A stretch of DNA of 64,000 nucleotides from Microbacterium sp. Bi121. Its GTDB lineage: Bacteria > Actinomycetota > Actinomycetes > Actinomycetales > Microbacteriaceae. The stretch lies in NCBI RefSeq assembly GCF_918698005.1, contig NZ_CAKKLJ010000002.1, forward strand, positions 248,001 through 312,000, written 5' to 3'. The stretch's first letter is position 1, and the number at the start of each line of letters is the position of its first letter. The position numbers and the translations under genes are program-made. Below are positions 42,789 to 51,621 of this stretch, one piece after another. The notes under the pieces were generated by a model. That model worked only from the letters and a program-made list of their open reading frames with translations, had not been told where the DNA came from and ran no database searches.

Positions 42789-45512
42789 ATGTCTCGTCGT
42801 GCCCAACGCTCCGGATCCGTGCGTCACCGTACTCGGTTCCTGACCGTATTCGTCGCCGCCATCGCCGTCGTCATCGGCACGGTCGCGCCGCTTGAGTCGG
42901 CGACGGCGTCTGCAGCGATGTCCTCGTCGACGAGCCTCGCGCGGTCGACGGGCGATGTGACGCAGACGGGCATGGTCAAGACGTCGCTTGCCGGGTTCAA
43001 TCCCGGCAACATCATCAGCGATGCGATGTTCACGAACTCGGGCACGATGACCGAGGCGCAGATCCAGTCGTTCCTGAACGGGAAAGTCGCGAAGTGCGTC
43101 GTCGGCAAGGACGAGGACGGTCTGCCGTTCGTCTGCCTCAAGGACTTGAAAGTACCGACGCAGTCGAAGGCGGCCGACAAGTACTGCTCGGCGTACGCAG
43201 GCGCTTCGAGTGAGCCAGCGGCGCGGATTCTCTACAAGGTGGCTCGCGCCTGCAACATCAATCCGCAGGTGCTGATCGTCATGCTCCAGAAGGAGCAGGG
43301 TCTCGTGAACCACGTGTGGCCGAGCAACTGGCGATACAACAAGGCGATGGGCCAGGCGTGCCCGGATACGGCACCCTGCGACACGGCATTCGCCGGCTTC
43401 TTCGCGCAGGTGTACGGCGCTGCGCGCCAGATGCAGATCTACATGGAGGGCAAGTACTTCCAGTGGTACAAGGCCGGCAGGACCTGGCCGGTGCTCTACC
43501 ACCCGAATGCCTCCTGCGGTACGGCGCCCGTGTATATCGCGAACAAGGCGACAGAGGCCCTTTACTACTACACGCCGTACCAGCCCAACGCGGCAGCGCT
43601 GAAGGCGGGTTACGGGACGGGCGACGGCTGCTCGAGCTATGGCAACCGAAACTTCTACAACTACTTCACCGACTGGTTCGGGTCGACGCAGACCCCGGCG
43701 ATCACACCCACCGGAGCCATCGCCACCGAGTGGAAGCGCATGGGCGGCGCTTCGGGCGCGCTGGGGAAGCCCGCTGCGGTAGTGCAGGCCGTAACGGACC
43801 CGAACGGCAACGGGTTCGCGCAGAAGTTCGCGGGAGGTTGGATCCACTCATCCGCGGCGGGGACGTTCTCCTCACTGACGCCGATCATGACGGCTTACAG
43901 CGCGGCCGGCTGGTTGCGTGGAAGCCTCGGATGGCCGCTCTCGCAGACGGCCTGCGCCAACGGCTCCTGCACGCAATTGTTCGACGGTGGGATCATCTCC
44001 TACGCGAGCGGAAAACCAGCGACGACGACTCTCGGCCTCACAGAGCGGTCGTTGTATGCGGCATCCCCCGGGCTGAGCACTGTCGGAGCGATGGTCGGCG
44101 AACTGCAGGTGGTGGGTGACCCGAACGGCGGGGGGCTCGCTCAGAAGTATCAGAACGGGTGGATGCATGCCTCCTCTTCAGGAGCGTTCTGGTCATCGAC
44201 GGGCATCATGACCGGCTACAGCCGCGCCGGGTGGCTTCGCGGTTTCCTCGGCTGGCCGATCAAGGCGGAGCAGATCGTTAGCGATCCGAATGGGAACGGT
44301 GTCGCGCAGGAGTTCCAAGGCGGCTGGGTGCACTCTTCAACCGCAGGCACGTTCAGTTCGTCGACCGAGATGATGAAGGCTTATAGCGCTGCCGGCTGGG
44401 TGCGCGGACAGCTCGGCTGGCCGACGAGCGACGAGGCGTGCACCGGGCAGGCGTGTGCCCAGGCCTTCACCAAGGGTGTGATCGGATACGTCAAGGGCCA
44501 GGGCGCCGTCACGAAGATCGGCGTCACACCCGCAGCGATGAAGACGGCCGCCACCCAACAGGTGAACGTGACGAAGTCGCTCGGTGCCGCACAGGCACCG
44601 CTCCAGGTGATCGCGGATCCGAACGGCAGCGGGCTGGCTCAGAAGTTCGCGAACGGATGGGTGCACTCCTCGGATAAGGGAACGTTCGTCTCCTCGACGA
44701 GCGTCATGACCGCGTACAGCTCCGCTGGGTGGTTGCGTGGCACGCTCGGCTGGCCCACGGGGATCGAGACCTGCTCTGGAACGCTGTGCTCTCAGCCGTT
44801 CGAAGGGGGCACGATCGCCTACTCGCCCGGCAAACCCGCTGTCGCGTTGCATGGCATCGCTGCCCAGGCGTTTGCAACGCTCCGATCCCCGCAGGCGACC
44901 GGTATCGGTGCTGCGGCTGCTGGCGTCCAGGTCGTGAAGGACCCGAACGGAAACGGGCTCGCTCGCAAGTACGCGGCAGGATGGCTGCATGCCTCGGATC
45001 GAGGAACGTTCTCGTCGAGCCTCAGAATCATGACCGGCTACAGCGCTGCGGGCTGGCTTCGTGGTTCGCTGGGGTGGCCGGTGAAGGCTGAGCAGACTGT
45101 GACCGATCCGAAGGGCAATGGTGTCGCTCAGGAGTTCGAGGGTGGCTGGATCCACTCGTCGAACGCAGGCACGTACGCGTCCTCCAGCAAGATCATGGCA
45201 GGGTACAGCGCGGCGGGCTGGGTGCGTGGCGACCTGGGCTGGCCGGTGAAGGCCGAGCAGGTCGTGACCGACCGCAACGGCAATGGCGTCGCCCAGTCGT
45301 TCCAGGGCGGTTGGGTGCATTCATCGGCCGCAGGAACGTTCGCATCGTCGTCGACCGTGATGAAGGCGTACAGCGCGGCCGGATGGCTGCGGGGCAAGCT
45401 CGGATGGCCGACGGGAGCCGAGACCTGCTCCGGGACAACGTGCTCGCAGACGTTCACAGGCGGCACGATCTCGTACTCTCCTGGCAAGCCGGCGGTCACC
45501 ACCTTCAAGTGA
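42789..45512 (+). CDS. secreted LGFP-repeat protein with N-terminal lysozyme-like domain
   Basis: A 907-residue exported protein. A signal peptide (about 1-43, hydrophobic core TVFVAAIAVVIGTVAP, AxA-type site near TASAA) is followed by a unique domain (about 55-300) with AARILYKVARACNINPQVLIVMLQKEQGL, a helical arrangement that looks lysozyme-like with a candidate catalytic Glu in QKEQG. The rest is eleven LGFP-type units of 45-60 residues with the core GW(L/V)RG-LGWP. LGFP repeats are known from corynebacterial envelope proteins and are thought to bind the wall. It lies directly upstream of the nonulosonic acid operon. Activity of the N-terminal domain is unproven. Confidence 0.85.
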   Translation: MSRRAQRSGSVRHRTRFLTVFVAAIAVVIGTVAPLESATASAAMSSSTSLARSTGDVTQTGMVKTSLAGFNPGNIISDAMFTNSGTMTEAQIQSFLNGKVAKCVVGKDEDGLPFVCLKDLKVPTQSKAADKYCSAYAGASSEPAARILYKVARACNINPQVLIVMLQKEQGLVNHVWPSNWRYNKAMGQACPDTAPCDTAFAGFFAQVYGAARQMQIYMEGKYFQWYKAGRTWPVLYHPNASCGTAPVYIANKATEALYYYTPYQPNAAALKAGYGTGDGCSSYGNRNFYNYFTDWFGSTQTPAITPTGAIATEWKRMGGASGALGKPAAVVQAVTDPNGNGFAQKFAGGWIHSSAAGTFSSLTPIMTAYSAAGWLRGSLGWPLSQTACANGSCTQLFDGGIISYASGKPATTTLGLTERSLYAASPGLSTVGAMVGELQVVGDPNGGGLAQKYQNGWMHASSSGAFWSSTGIMTGYSRAGWLRGFLGWPIKAEQIVSDPNGNGVAQEFQGGWVHSSTAGTFSSSTEMMKAYSAAGWVRGQLGWPTSDEACTGQACAQAFTKGVIGYVKGQGAVTKIGVTPAAMKTAATQQVNVTKSLGAAQAPLQVIADPNGSGLAQKFANGWVHSSDKGTFVSSTSVMTAYSSAGWLRGTLGWPTGIETCSGTLCSQPFEGGTIAYSPGKPAVALHGIAAQAFATLRSPQATGIGAAAAGVQVVKDPNGNGLARKYAAGWLHASDRGTFSSSLRIMTGYSAAGWLRGSLGWPVKAEQTVTDPKGNGVAQEFEGGWIHSSNAGTYASSSKIMAGYSAAGWVRGDLGWPVKAEQVVTDRNGNGVAQSFQGGWVHSSAAGTFASSSTVMKAYSAAGWLRGKLGWPTGAETCSGTTCSQTFTGGTISYSPGKPAVTTFK
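43727..45509 (+). repeat. array of eleven LGFP-type units in two alternating types
   Basis: Type A units carry DPNGNG...AQ(K/E)F..GW(V/I)HSS..GTF..S....M.AYSAA. Type C units carry a cysteine pair (for example ETCSGTTCSQ) and GG.I.Y..GKPA. The order is A-C, A-A-C, A-C, A-A-A-C, so each group ends in a type C unit. The repeats are also obvious at DNA level. Confidence 0.8.
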
Positions 45513-45532
45513 GGGTGAGCGGCTGCGATGGC

Positions 45533-45538
45533 TAGACT
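45533..45538 (+). promoter_or_regulatory. -10 box TAGACT, leaderless-type promoter of the leg operon
   Basis: It lies six bases before ATG 45545. As all eight following genes overlap, this is the only evident promoter for the run to 53788. Confidence 0.6.
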
Positions 45539-45544
45539 GGGAGT

Positions 45545-46540
45545 ATGAAGGTACTGCTCACAGGCGCTGACGGTTTCATCGGATCGCACCTCGCGGAGCA
45601 GCTCGTCAGGGATGGACACGACGTCCGGGCACTCGTGCTGTACAACTCGTTCGACTCGCGTGGATGGCTTGACGGGATCTCTCCCGACGTGGCCTCTCAG
45701 ATCGAGTTCCTCCCTGGAGACATCCGCGATCCCGCGCTGATGATGTCGGCTGTTCGCGACCGCGACGCCGTCCTGCACCTCGCCGCGCTGATAGCGATCC
45801 CGTACTCGTACGCTGCTCCCGACCTCTACGTCCAGACGAACATCCAGGGCACCCTGAACCTCCTCAATGCGGCGCGGGCGGCGGACGTGAGCCGTTTCAT
45901 CCACACTTCGACGAGCGAGGTCTACGGCACGGCTCGCTACGTCCCCATGGACGAGGGGCACCCGCTCCAGGGGCAGTCGCCGTACTCGGCCTCCAAGATC
46001 GCCGCCGACCAGATGGTCAACTCATATCACGCGTCCTTCGGCCTGCCGACGGTGACGATCCGCCCGTTCAACACGTTCGGGCCCCGGCAATCGGCGCGTG
46101 CCGTGATTCCTACGATCATCAGCCAGCTCGCGGCGGGTAAGCGTGAGATCCAGCTCGGCGCGCTGACACCGACGCGCGACTTCACCTACGTGCCTGACAC
46201 TGTGGCGGGCTTCACTACTGCACTCACGAGCACCGCGGGAGTTGGCGAGGTCATCAACCTCGGCGTCGGCTTCGAGGTCTCGATCGGGCGCACTTTCGAG
46301 CTCATCGCCGAAGCCATGGGAATCGACGCGGTCGCCACCGAAGACCCCGCGCGACTGCGCCCGGCCAACTCCGAGGTCGAACGACTCTTCTCCGACAACA
46401 CCAAGGCGAGGGAGATCCTCGGCTGGGCTCCCCGCTTCAGCGGCGACGACGGCTTCCGCGAGGGGCTGCGCGAGACCGCGCAGTGGTTCACCGACCCGGA
46501 CAACCTCGCCCGCTATCGGACCGACGCGTACGTCGTATGA
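45545..46540 (+). CDS. legB: NAD-dependent sugar-nucleotide 4,6-dehydratase, LegB-like
   Basis: A 331-residue extended SDR. The NAD site is GADGFIGSH (7-15), and the catalytic residues are Thr123/Ser124/Glu125 (TSTSEVYG) with Tyr147 and Lys151 (YSASK). The adjacent Asp/Glu replacing the second Ser of the triad is typical of 4,6-dehydratases. FNTFGPRQSARAVIPTII and TPTRDFTYVPDTV match the LegB branch (GDP- or UDP-GlcNAc 4,6-dehydratase of legionaminic acid synthesis) better than GDP-mannose dehydratase. It is the first gene of the operon and should make the 4-keto-6-deoxy intermediate for LegC. Confidence 0.85.
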   Translation: MKVLLTGADGFIGSHLAEQLVRDGHDVRALVLYNSFDSRGWLDGISPDVASQIEFLPGDIRDPALMMSAVRDRDAVLHLAALIAIPYSYAAPDLYVQTNIQGTLNLLNAARAADVSRFIHTSTSEVYGTARYVPMDEGHPLQGQSPYSASKIAADQMVNSYHASFGLPTVTIRPFNTFGPRQSARAVIPTIISQLAAGKREIQLGALTPTRDFTYVPDTVAGFTTALTSTAGVGEVINLGVGFEVSIGRTFELIAEAMGIDAVATEDPARLRPANSEVERLFSDNTKAREILGWAPRFSGDDGFREGLRETAQWFTDPDNLARYRTDAYVV

Positions 46541-47694
46541 GCGTCGCGGCAGAGGTCGTCGGCGCCATCCGCAGTGTCGTCGGCGACGACTCGTTCGTCG
46601 GACTCCACATCCCGAGTATCACCGAGCGTGAGAAGGCCAGGGTGCTCGAGTGTCTGGACTCGACTTTCGTCTCCAGCGTCGGCACATTCGTCACAGATTT
46701 CGAGGACGGCATCGCCTCGTACACCGGCGCGGCGCACGCGATCGCCGTCTCCAACGGAACTTCCGCGCTCCAGGTGGCTCTCGAACTCGCCGGTGTGCGT
46801 CCTGGCGACGCGGTGATCGTCCCGACACTCTCATTCGTCGCGACAGCCAACGCCGTCTCCCATGCCGGGGCCGTGCCGTTCTTCGTCGACAGTGACGAGG
46901 AGACGCTCGGGATGTCCGTCGAAGCTGTCGCGCGTGTACTGCGTGCCGCAAGCTCCGGGCCTGACGGCCTGGTCGACGGAAGCACGGGGCGGCGGATCGC
47001 CGCGATCGTTCCGATGCACACCCTCGGCCATCCGATGCGGATCGTCGAGCTGGTGGCGCTCGGGGACGAGTACGGCGTGCCCGTCGTCGAGGACGCCGCT
47101 GAGTCCCTCGGCAGCCGGGTCGCTGACATGCACACCGGAATCTTCGGCCGCCTGGGCATTCTCAGTTTCAACGGGAACAAGATCCTCACAACGGGCGGCG
47201 GCGGCATGATTCTCACCGCGGACGACGAACTCGCCCGACGCGCCAAACACGTGACCACGACGGCGAAGCTTCCACATCGCTGGGAGTTCGAACACGACGA
47301 GGTCGCCTACAACTACCGAATGCCGAATCTGAACGCCGCACTGGGCGTGGCCCAACTCGAGCGGCTACCCGAGTTTCTCTCGGCCAAGCGCATGCTCGCC
47401 GGCCGGTACCGGTCGGCGTTCGCCGACATGCCTGGACTGCACTTCCTCGCCGAACCGACCGGAACAACCAGCAACTACTGGCTCTGCGCGCTGCGCGTCG
47501 ATGGCGGCTTGCGCGAGCGTGACGCGGTGCTGGAGGCGACCAACGACGCCGGGCTGCAGTGCCGACCGTTCTGGAATCTGCTCCACAGGCAAGCGCCGTA
47601 CCGCGATCTTCCCCGTGCAGAGACTCCAGTCGCCGAGGCGTTGCATGCCAGTACGATCTGCATCCCCAGCACGCCGTCGCTGGCGGCCGCATGA
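46537..47694 (+). CDS. legC: LegC-family PLP aminotransferase
   Basis: A 385-residue DegT/DnrJ/EryC1-type aminotransferase. The PLP lysine is Lys215 in SFNGNKILTTGGGG, and Asp186 (VVEDAAESLGS) binds the pyridine nitrogen. The N-terminal segment VGLHIPSITEREKARVLECLDSTFVSSVG is the LegC signature region. It should add the C4 amino group to the keto sugar made by LegB. ATG 46537 overlaps the legB stop by four bases. An unusually short DegT-family C-terminus (PSTPSLAAA) suggests slight truncation relative to relatives, without loss of known key residues. Confidence 0.87.
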   Translation: MSVAAEVVGAIRSVVGDDSFVGLHIPSITEREKARVLECLDSTFVSSVGTFVTDFEDGIASYTGAAHAIAVSNGTSALQVALELAGVRPGDAVIVPTLSFVATANAVSHAGAVPFFVDSDEETLGMSVEAVARVLRAASSGPDGLVDGSTGRRIAAIVPMHTLGHPMRIVELVALGDEYGVPVVEDAAESLGSRVADMHTGIFGRLGILSFNGNKILTTGGGGMILTADDELARRAKHVTTTAKLPHRWEFEHDEVAYNYRMPNLNAALGVAQLERLPEFLSAKRMLAGRYRSAFADMPGLHFLAEPTGTTSNYWLCALRVDGGLRERDAVLEATNDAGLQCRPFWNLLHRQAPYRDLPRAETPVAEALHASTICIPSTPSLAAA

Positions 47695-48857
47695 GGACGA
47701 TCGCGGTTCTGACCGGGACGCGGGCGGACTACGGATTGCTGCGGGGCCTTCTTCGTGCCATCGAAGACGACCCGGAGCTCGCGCTGCGGCTGATCGCCAC
47801 CGGCACCCATCTCGTCGACGAGTTCGGACGGACGAGCAGCGAGATCGAGGCTGACGGATTCGCCGTCGCCGCAGCCGTTCCGATCTGGACCGGCTGCGAC
47901 GACCGGCTGGCCGTTGCCGCAGATGTGGGTGCTGCGATACCCCGCTATGCACACGCGCTCGCCGAGATCGCTCCCGATGTGCTGGTAGTTCTCGGTGACA
48001 GGCTCGAAGCTTTCGCCGCAGCGACCGCGGCGACGATCCTCTCCGTGCCCGTCGCGCACATCCACGGCGGCGAGGTCACCGAAGGCGCGATGGATGACGC
48101 GCTGCGGCACTCGCTGACGAAGATGTCATACCTGCATTTCGCGTCCACAGAGGATCATCGCCGCCGCGTCATCCAGCTCGGGGAAGCGCCGGACCGCGTG
48201 TACGCCCATGGCGCCCCGATCGTCGACGCGCTGGATGCTCTTGAATTGCTGTCCAAGGGTGAGGTCGAGCGTCGATTCGGCATCCGCCTGCCTGAACCGA
48301 CGGCTCTGGTCACCTTCCATCCTGCCGTGATGGATGCCGCAGAGCCCGAGGTTCTCGTCGATGAGCTTCTCCATGGCCTCCTCGCCGTGAACGGGCTGCA
48401 CATGGTCATCACGGGGTCGAACTCGGACATCGGCACGGCGGACGTGCGAGCCCGCATCGCGGCCTTCGTCACCGAGCATCCCGACAGAGTCGACTTCGTC
48501 GAGTCCTTTGGTCAGCTCGGGTACCTCAGCGCGATGTCCTCCGTCGCCGTCGTCGCGGGCAACTCGTCGAGCACCGTGCTCGAGGCTCCGGTCCTCGGCG
48601 TTCCATCCGTGCTCATCGGGGACCGACAGAAGGGTCGCCCGATCGCGGAGTCCGTCGCTGTCCCCCGGCCGGATCGCCACTCGATCGCGGCCGCCGTGCG
48701 CGCGGCGATCGAGCGAACCTCGACCACGGTCGAGACCAGCATCTTCGGGGGCTCCGGCTTCGCTGAACGCACCGCCGCTACCCTGCGTGACGCGACCATT
48801 CCGCGCCCGCCACGCAAGTCCTTCCACGACCTTCAGGGAGAACCCGCCCATGACTGA
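47691..48857 (+). CDS. legG: hydrolysing sugar-nucleotide 2-epimerase, NeuC/LegG-like
   Basis: A 388-residue GT-B-fold epimerase of the NeuC family, which releases the nucleotide diphosphate while inverting C2 to give the ManNAc-type (6-deoxy diamino) sugar for the synthase. Features are VLTGTRADYGLLRGLL, VLVVLGDRLEAFAAA, HIHGGEVTEGAMDDALRHSLTKMS, VTFHPAV, GSNSDIG and VVAGNSSSTVLEAP. In a Leg pathway it acts on the nucleotide-linked 2,4-diacetamido sugar. The start overlaps the legC stop by four bases and its own stop overlaps legI by eight. Confidence 0.88.
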   Translation: MRTIAVLTGTRADYGLLRGLLRAIEDDPELALRLIATGTHLVDEFGRTSSEIEADGFAVAAAVPIWTGCDDRLAVAADVGAAIPRYAHALAEIAPDVLVVLGDRLEAFAAATAATILSVPVAHIHGGEVTEGAMDDALRHSLTKMSYLHFASTEDHRRRVIQLGEAPDRVYAHGAPIVDALDALELLSKGEVERRFGIRLPEPTALVTFHPAVMDAAEPEVLVDELLHGLLAVNGLHMVITGSNSDIGTADVRARIAAFVTEHPDRVDFVESFGQLGYLSAMSSVAVVAGNSSSTVLEAPVLGVPSVLIGDRQKGRPIAESVAVPRPDRHSIAAAVRAAIERTSTTVETSIFGGSGFAERTAATLRDATIPRPPRKSFHDLQGEPAHD

Positions 48858-49947
48858 CCAGGTTTTCGTCATCGCAGAAGCAGGAGTGAACCACAACGGT
48901 TCGCTCGAGACGGCCAAGGAACTCGTCGATCTCGCCGCGTCCGCCGGCGCTGACGCCGTGAAGTTCCAGACGTTCTCGGCTGATGCACTTGCGCTGCAGA
49001 GCGCCGCGCTTGCCGACTACCAGCGACTGTCCGACGAAGACGGTCGCACGCAGCATGATCTGCTGCGACAGCTCGAACTGACGCACGAAGAGTTCCGCTC
49101 CCTGCGTGACCACTGTGACTCACGCGGCATCCAGTTCCTGTCGACGGCCTTTGACGAGGCGGGGCTCGACTTCCTCGTCGGCGAACTCGGCATCCCGATC
49201 GTCAAGATCGCCTCGGGTGACCTGACGTTCGCCCCGCTACTGGTCGCCGCCGGTCGTACGGGGCTTCCGATCATCCTCTCAACCGGGATGGCCGAGATTC
49301 CCGAAATCCAGCGGGCGCTGCGATTCCTTGCAGCCGGGGTGGCGCAGGCACATGGCGTACTGCCGGTCGGCACACGCCTGCACGAGGACAAACTCGCCCG
49401 TGCCTGGGCGCAACGAGACCAGTTCGTCGACTTCTCGCAGCACGTGACGATCCTGCACTGCACCACCGAGTATCCGGCGGCTGACGAGCATCTCAACCTT
49501 CGCGCGATGCAGACAATCGCCGAGACGTTCGGACACAGGGTCGGCTATTCGGATCACTCGCTGGGATCGCTGGCCTCTGTCATCGCGGTCGGCCTGGGCG
49601 CCACTGTCGTTGAGAAGCACTTCACCTTCGACGTGAACGCAGACGGCCCAGACCACGCTGCGTCGCTCGACCCGGACGGGCTGCACGCGTATGTCGCAGA
49701 CCTGCGACGCGTGCCGGTGATGCTCGGTTCGCGCGAGAAGCACTGTCAGCCGGTGGAGGAGGGGAATCGCGCGGTCGTGCGCCGCAGCCTCGTCGCCACG
49801 CGCACCATCGCCGCCGGCGCGACGATCGTCGAGGATGACGTCGCCTGCTTCCGACCTGCATCGGGCCGGACATCGTTCGATTTCTGGGAGGTCGTCGGCA
49901 CTAGCGCCAGTCGGGCGTACCGCAGGGGTGATCTGATCGATGCCTGA
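48850..49947 (+). CDS. legI: nonulosonic acid synthase, NeuB/LegI-like
   Basis: A 365-residue PEP-dependent condensing enzyme. The TIM-barrel domain begins FVIAEAGVNHNGSLETAKEL and contains AVKFQTF, QFLSTAFDE, VKIASGDLTFAPLL, LHCTTEYPA, and GYSDHSLG, all NeuB hallmarks. A C-terminal SAF antifreeze-like domain (about 305-365) has RRSLVATRTIAAG. It should condense PEP with the 6-deoxy-diacetamido-mannose product of LegG to give legionaminic acid. GGAG lies upstream of the ATG, and the gene also overlaps legG. Confidence 0.92.
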   Translation: MTDQVFVIAEAGVNHNGSLETAKELVDLAASAGADAVKFQTFSADALALQSAALADYQRLSDEDGRTQHDLLRQLELTHEEFRSLRDHCDSRGIQFLSTAFDEAGLDFLVGELGIPIVKIASGDLTFAPLLVAAGRTGLPIILSTGMAEIPEIQRALRFLAAGVAQAHGVLPVGTRLHEDKLARAWAQRDQFVDFSQHVTILHCTTEYPAADEHLNLRAMQTIAETFGHRVGYSDHSLGSLASVIAVGLGATVVEKHFTFDVNADGPDHAASLDPDGLHAYVADLRRVPVMLGSREKHCQPVEEGNRAVVRRSLVATRTIAAGATIVEDDVACFRPASGRTSFDFWEVVGTSASRAYRRGDLIDA

Positions 49948-50578
49948 CCTCATCCTTCTCGGCGGCGGGGGACATGCGCGATCCGTGCTCGCTGCGCTTC
50001 TCGCCGCGGGGGAGAGTGTGCGCGGATACCTCGCCCCCGAGCCGTCGCCGGACTGGTCGCTGCCCTACCTGGGCGACGATGACGTCCTCGACGGTCTGGA
50101 TCCGGCGGACGTCCGCATCGTGAACGGACTAGGCTCAATCGCCTCCACAGCAGCCCGCCGCCGGTTGCACGATCACACAATCGCGCGCGGGTTCACCGTC
50201 GTCGGCGTGATTCATCCCCGCGCGATCGTCGATCCTGAAGCCAGCATCGATCCGTCGGCGCAGGTGCTCGCCGGCGCCATCGTGAGCGCCGGGGCGACGA
50301 TCGACGTGGACGCCATCGTCAACAGCGGAGCGATCGTCGAGCACGACTGCATCGTGGAGGCGCATGCGCACGTCTCGCCGGGGGCTGTACTGGGCGGGGA
50401 GGTCCGTATCGGCGGCGGCGCCCACATCGGGCTCGGCTCCCGTGTGCTACAAGGGCTCACGATAGGGTCGGGGAGTGTCGTCGGTGCGGGAGCGGTCGTG
50501 ATCTCGGACGTGGCTCCGGGCGTCACAGTGGTCGGCGTGCCCGCGCGGCCCCGCCCGAACAAGGAAGTGCATGCATGA
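49940..50578 (+). CDS. PglD/NeuD-type sugar O/N-acetyltransferase (candidate LegH)
   Basis: A 212-residue left-handed beta-helix acetyltransferase. The N-terminal PglD-like domain begins LILLGGGGHARSVLAALLAAG, and the hexapeptide-repeat part includes IDPSAQVLAGAIVSAGATIDVDAIV in segments, EHDCIVEAHAHVSPGA (the His region used in catalysis) and GAGAVVISDVAPGVTVVGVPAR. In this operon it is the only acetyltransferase, so it most likely acetylates the C4 amino group made by LegC. A NeuD-like late O-acetylation role is the alternative. It overlaps both neighbours. Confidence 0.82.
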   Translation: MPDLILLGGGGHARSVLAALLAAGESVRGYLAPEPSPDWSLPYLGDDDVLDGLDPADVRIVNGLGSIASTAARRRLHDHTIARGFTVVGVIHPRAIVDPEASIDPSAQVLAGAIVSAGATIDVDAIVNSGAIVEHDCIVEAHAHVSPGAVLGGEVRIGGGAHIGLGSRVLQGLTIGSGSVVGAGAVVISDVAPGVTVVGVPARPRPNKEVHA

Positions 50579-51621
50579 TCGACAGGACGGACCTGATCGT
50601 TGCGCCGGACACGACGATCAGGACGACATTGATACACCTGGACCGCAGCCGCCTTCAAGTCGTGTTCGTCGAGGACGTCGAGGGTCGGCTGGTCGGTGCC
50701 GTCAGCGACGGCGACGTGCGTCGAGGACTGCTCTCGGGCTCCGGGTTGGAGGACCGTGTTGAGGCAGTGATGAATCGGACTCCGGCCACCGTTGCTCCGA
50801 CCGCGAGCCAGGAAGTCGTCGACGAGCTCAAGTCGCGCCGCGGCATCCGAGTGGTCGCGGTCGTCGACGACGCCGGGCGAATGGTCGATGTGGTGGCGGA
50901 GGGCGACCGCATCGCGACGCCTCTGCCCACGCCGGTCGTGCTGATGGCCGGCGGTCGGGGACAGAGGCTCTATCCGATCACGAAGGACATCCCCAAACCG
51001 CTGGTGCCGCTGGGCGACGTGCCGATGATCGATATCATCCTCAGCCGACTGTACGATCAGGGCTTCCGTCGGGTGCATGTCTCGGTGAATCACCTGGGTC
51101 ATCTCATCGAGGAGCATCTCGGAGACGGTGCAGAGCACGGCCTCGAGATCACGTATCTGCATGAACCAGCGCCACTGGGGACCGCCGGCGCTCTGGCGCA
51201 GCTCCGTGGTGCCGTCGATGAGCCCTTCGTGGTGATGAACTCCGACCTGCTCACCCAGGTCGATCTTCGTCGCATGCTCGCATCCCACACGGCTGCCGGA
51301 CACACGGCCACCATCGGCGCGCGCGAGTACGGGTTCGAGATCCCGTTCGGGGTGATTCGACGCGAAGGCGACCGGGTAACCGCGCTCGCGGAGAAGCCCT
51401 ATCACAGCGAGCTCGTCAGCGCCGGCATCTATGTGCTGGACCCGAGAGTGCTGGAGTCGCTCGCGGCCGACGAGTACTGCGACATGCCGACGGTGCTCGC
51501 CCGGCTCATGGACGAAGGTCGGTCCGTCGGAGCCTTCGAGATCCACGAGGAGTGGATCGACGTGGGGCGCCCAGAGGATCTTGAGCGCGCTCGACAGGCG
51601 TGGGAACGGAGCGGACGATGA
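50575..51621 (+). CDS. ptmE: CBS-domain nucleotidyltransferase, PtmE-like (glucosamine-1-phosphate guanylyltransferase candidate)
   Basis: A 348-residue fusion of two N-terminal CBS motifs (about 5-115, with VEDVEGRLVGAVSDGDVRRG and VVDDAGRMVDVVAEGDRI) and a sugar-1-phosphate nucleotidyltransferase domain (about 118-348) with VVLMAGGRGQRLYPITKDIPKPLVPL in segments, VSVNHLGHLIEEHLGDG and EWIDVGRPEDLERA. This CBS plus transferase layout is that of Campylobacter PtmE, which makes GDP-GlcN to feed LegB. Its presence suggests a GDP-linked rather than UDP-linked route. Nucleotide specificity is inference. Confidence 0.82.
   Translation: MIDRTDLIVAPDTTIRTTLIHLDRSRLQVVFVEDVEGRLVGAVSDGDVRRGLLSGSGLEDRVEAVMNRTPATVAPTASQEVVDELKSRRGIRVVAVVDDAGRMVDVVAEGDRIATPLPTPVVLMAGGRGQRLYPITKDIPKPLVPLGDVPMIDIILSRLYDQGFRRVHVSVNHLGHLIEEHLGDGAEHGLEITYLHEPAPLGTAGALAQLRGAVDEPFVVMNSDLLTQVDLRRMLASHTAAGHTATIGAREYGFEIPFGVIRREGDRVTALAEKPYHSELVSAGIYVLDPRVLESLAADEYCDMPTVLARLMDEGRSVGAFEIHEEWIDVGRPEDLERARQAWERSGR

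Noticed and set aside
43727-45509. Regular DNA repeats considered as a CRISPR array
   Set aside because: The repeats are in-frame, 150-180 bases long and code for LGFP units; there are no short identical repeats with unique spacers.
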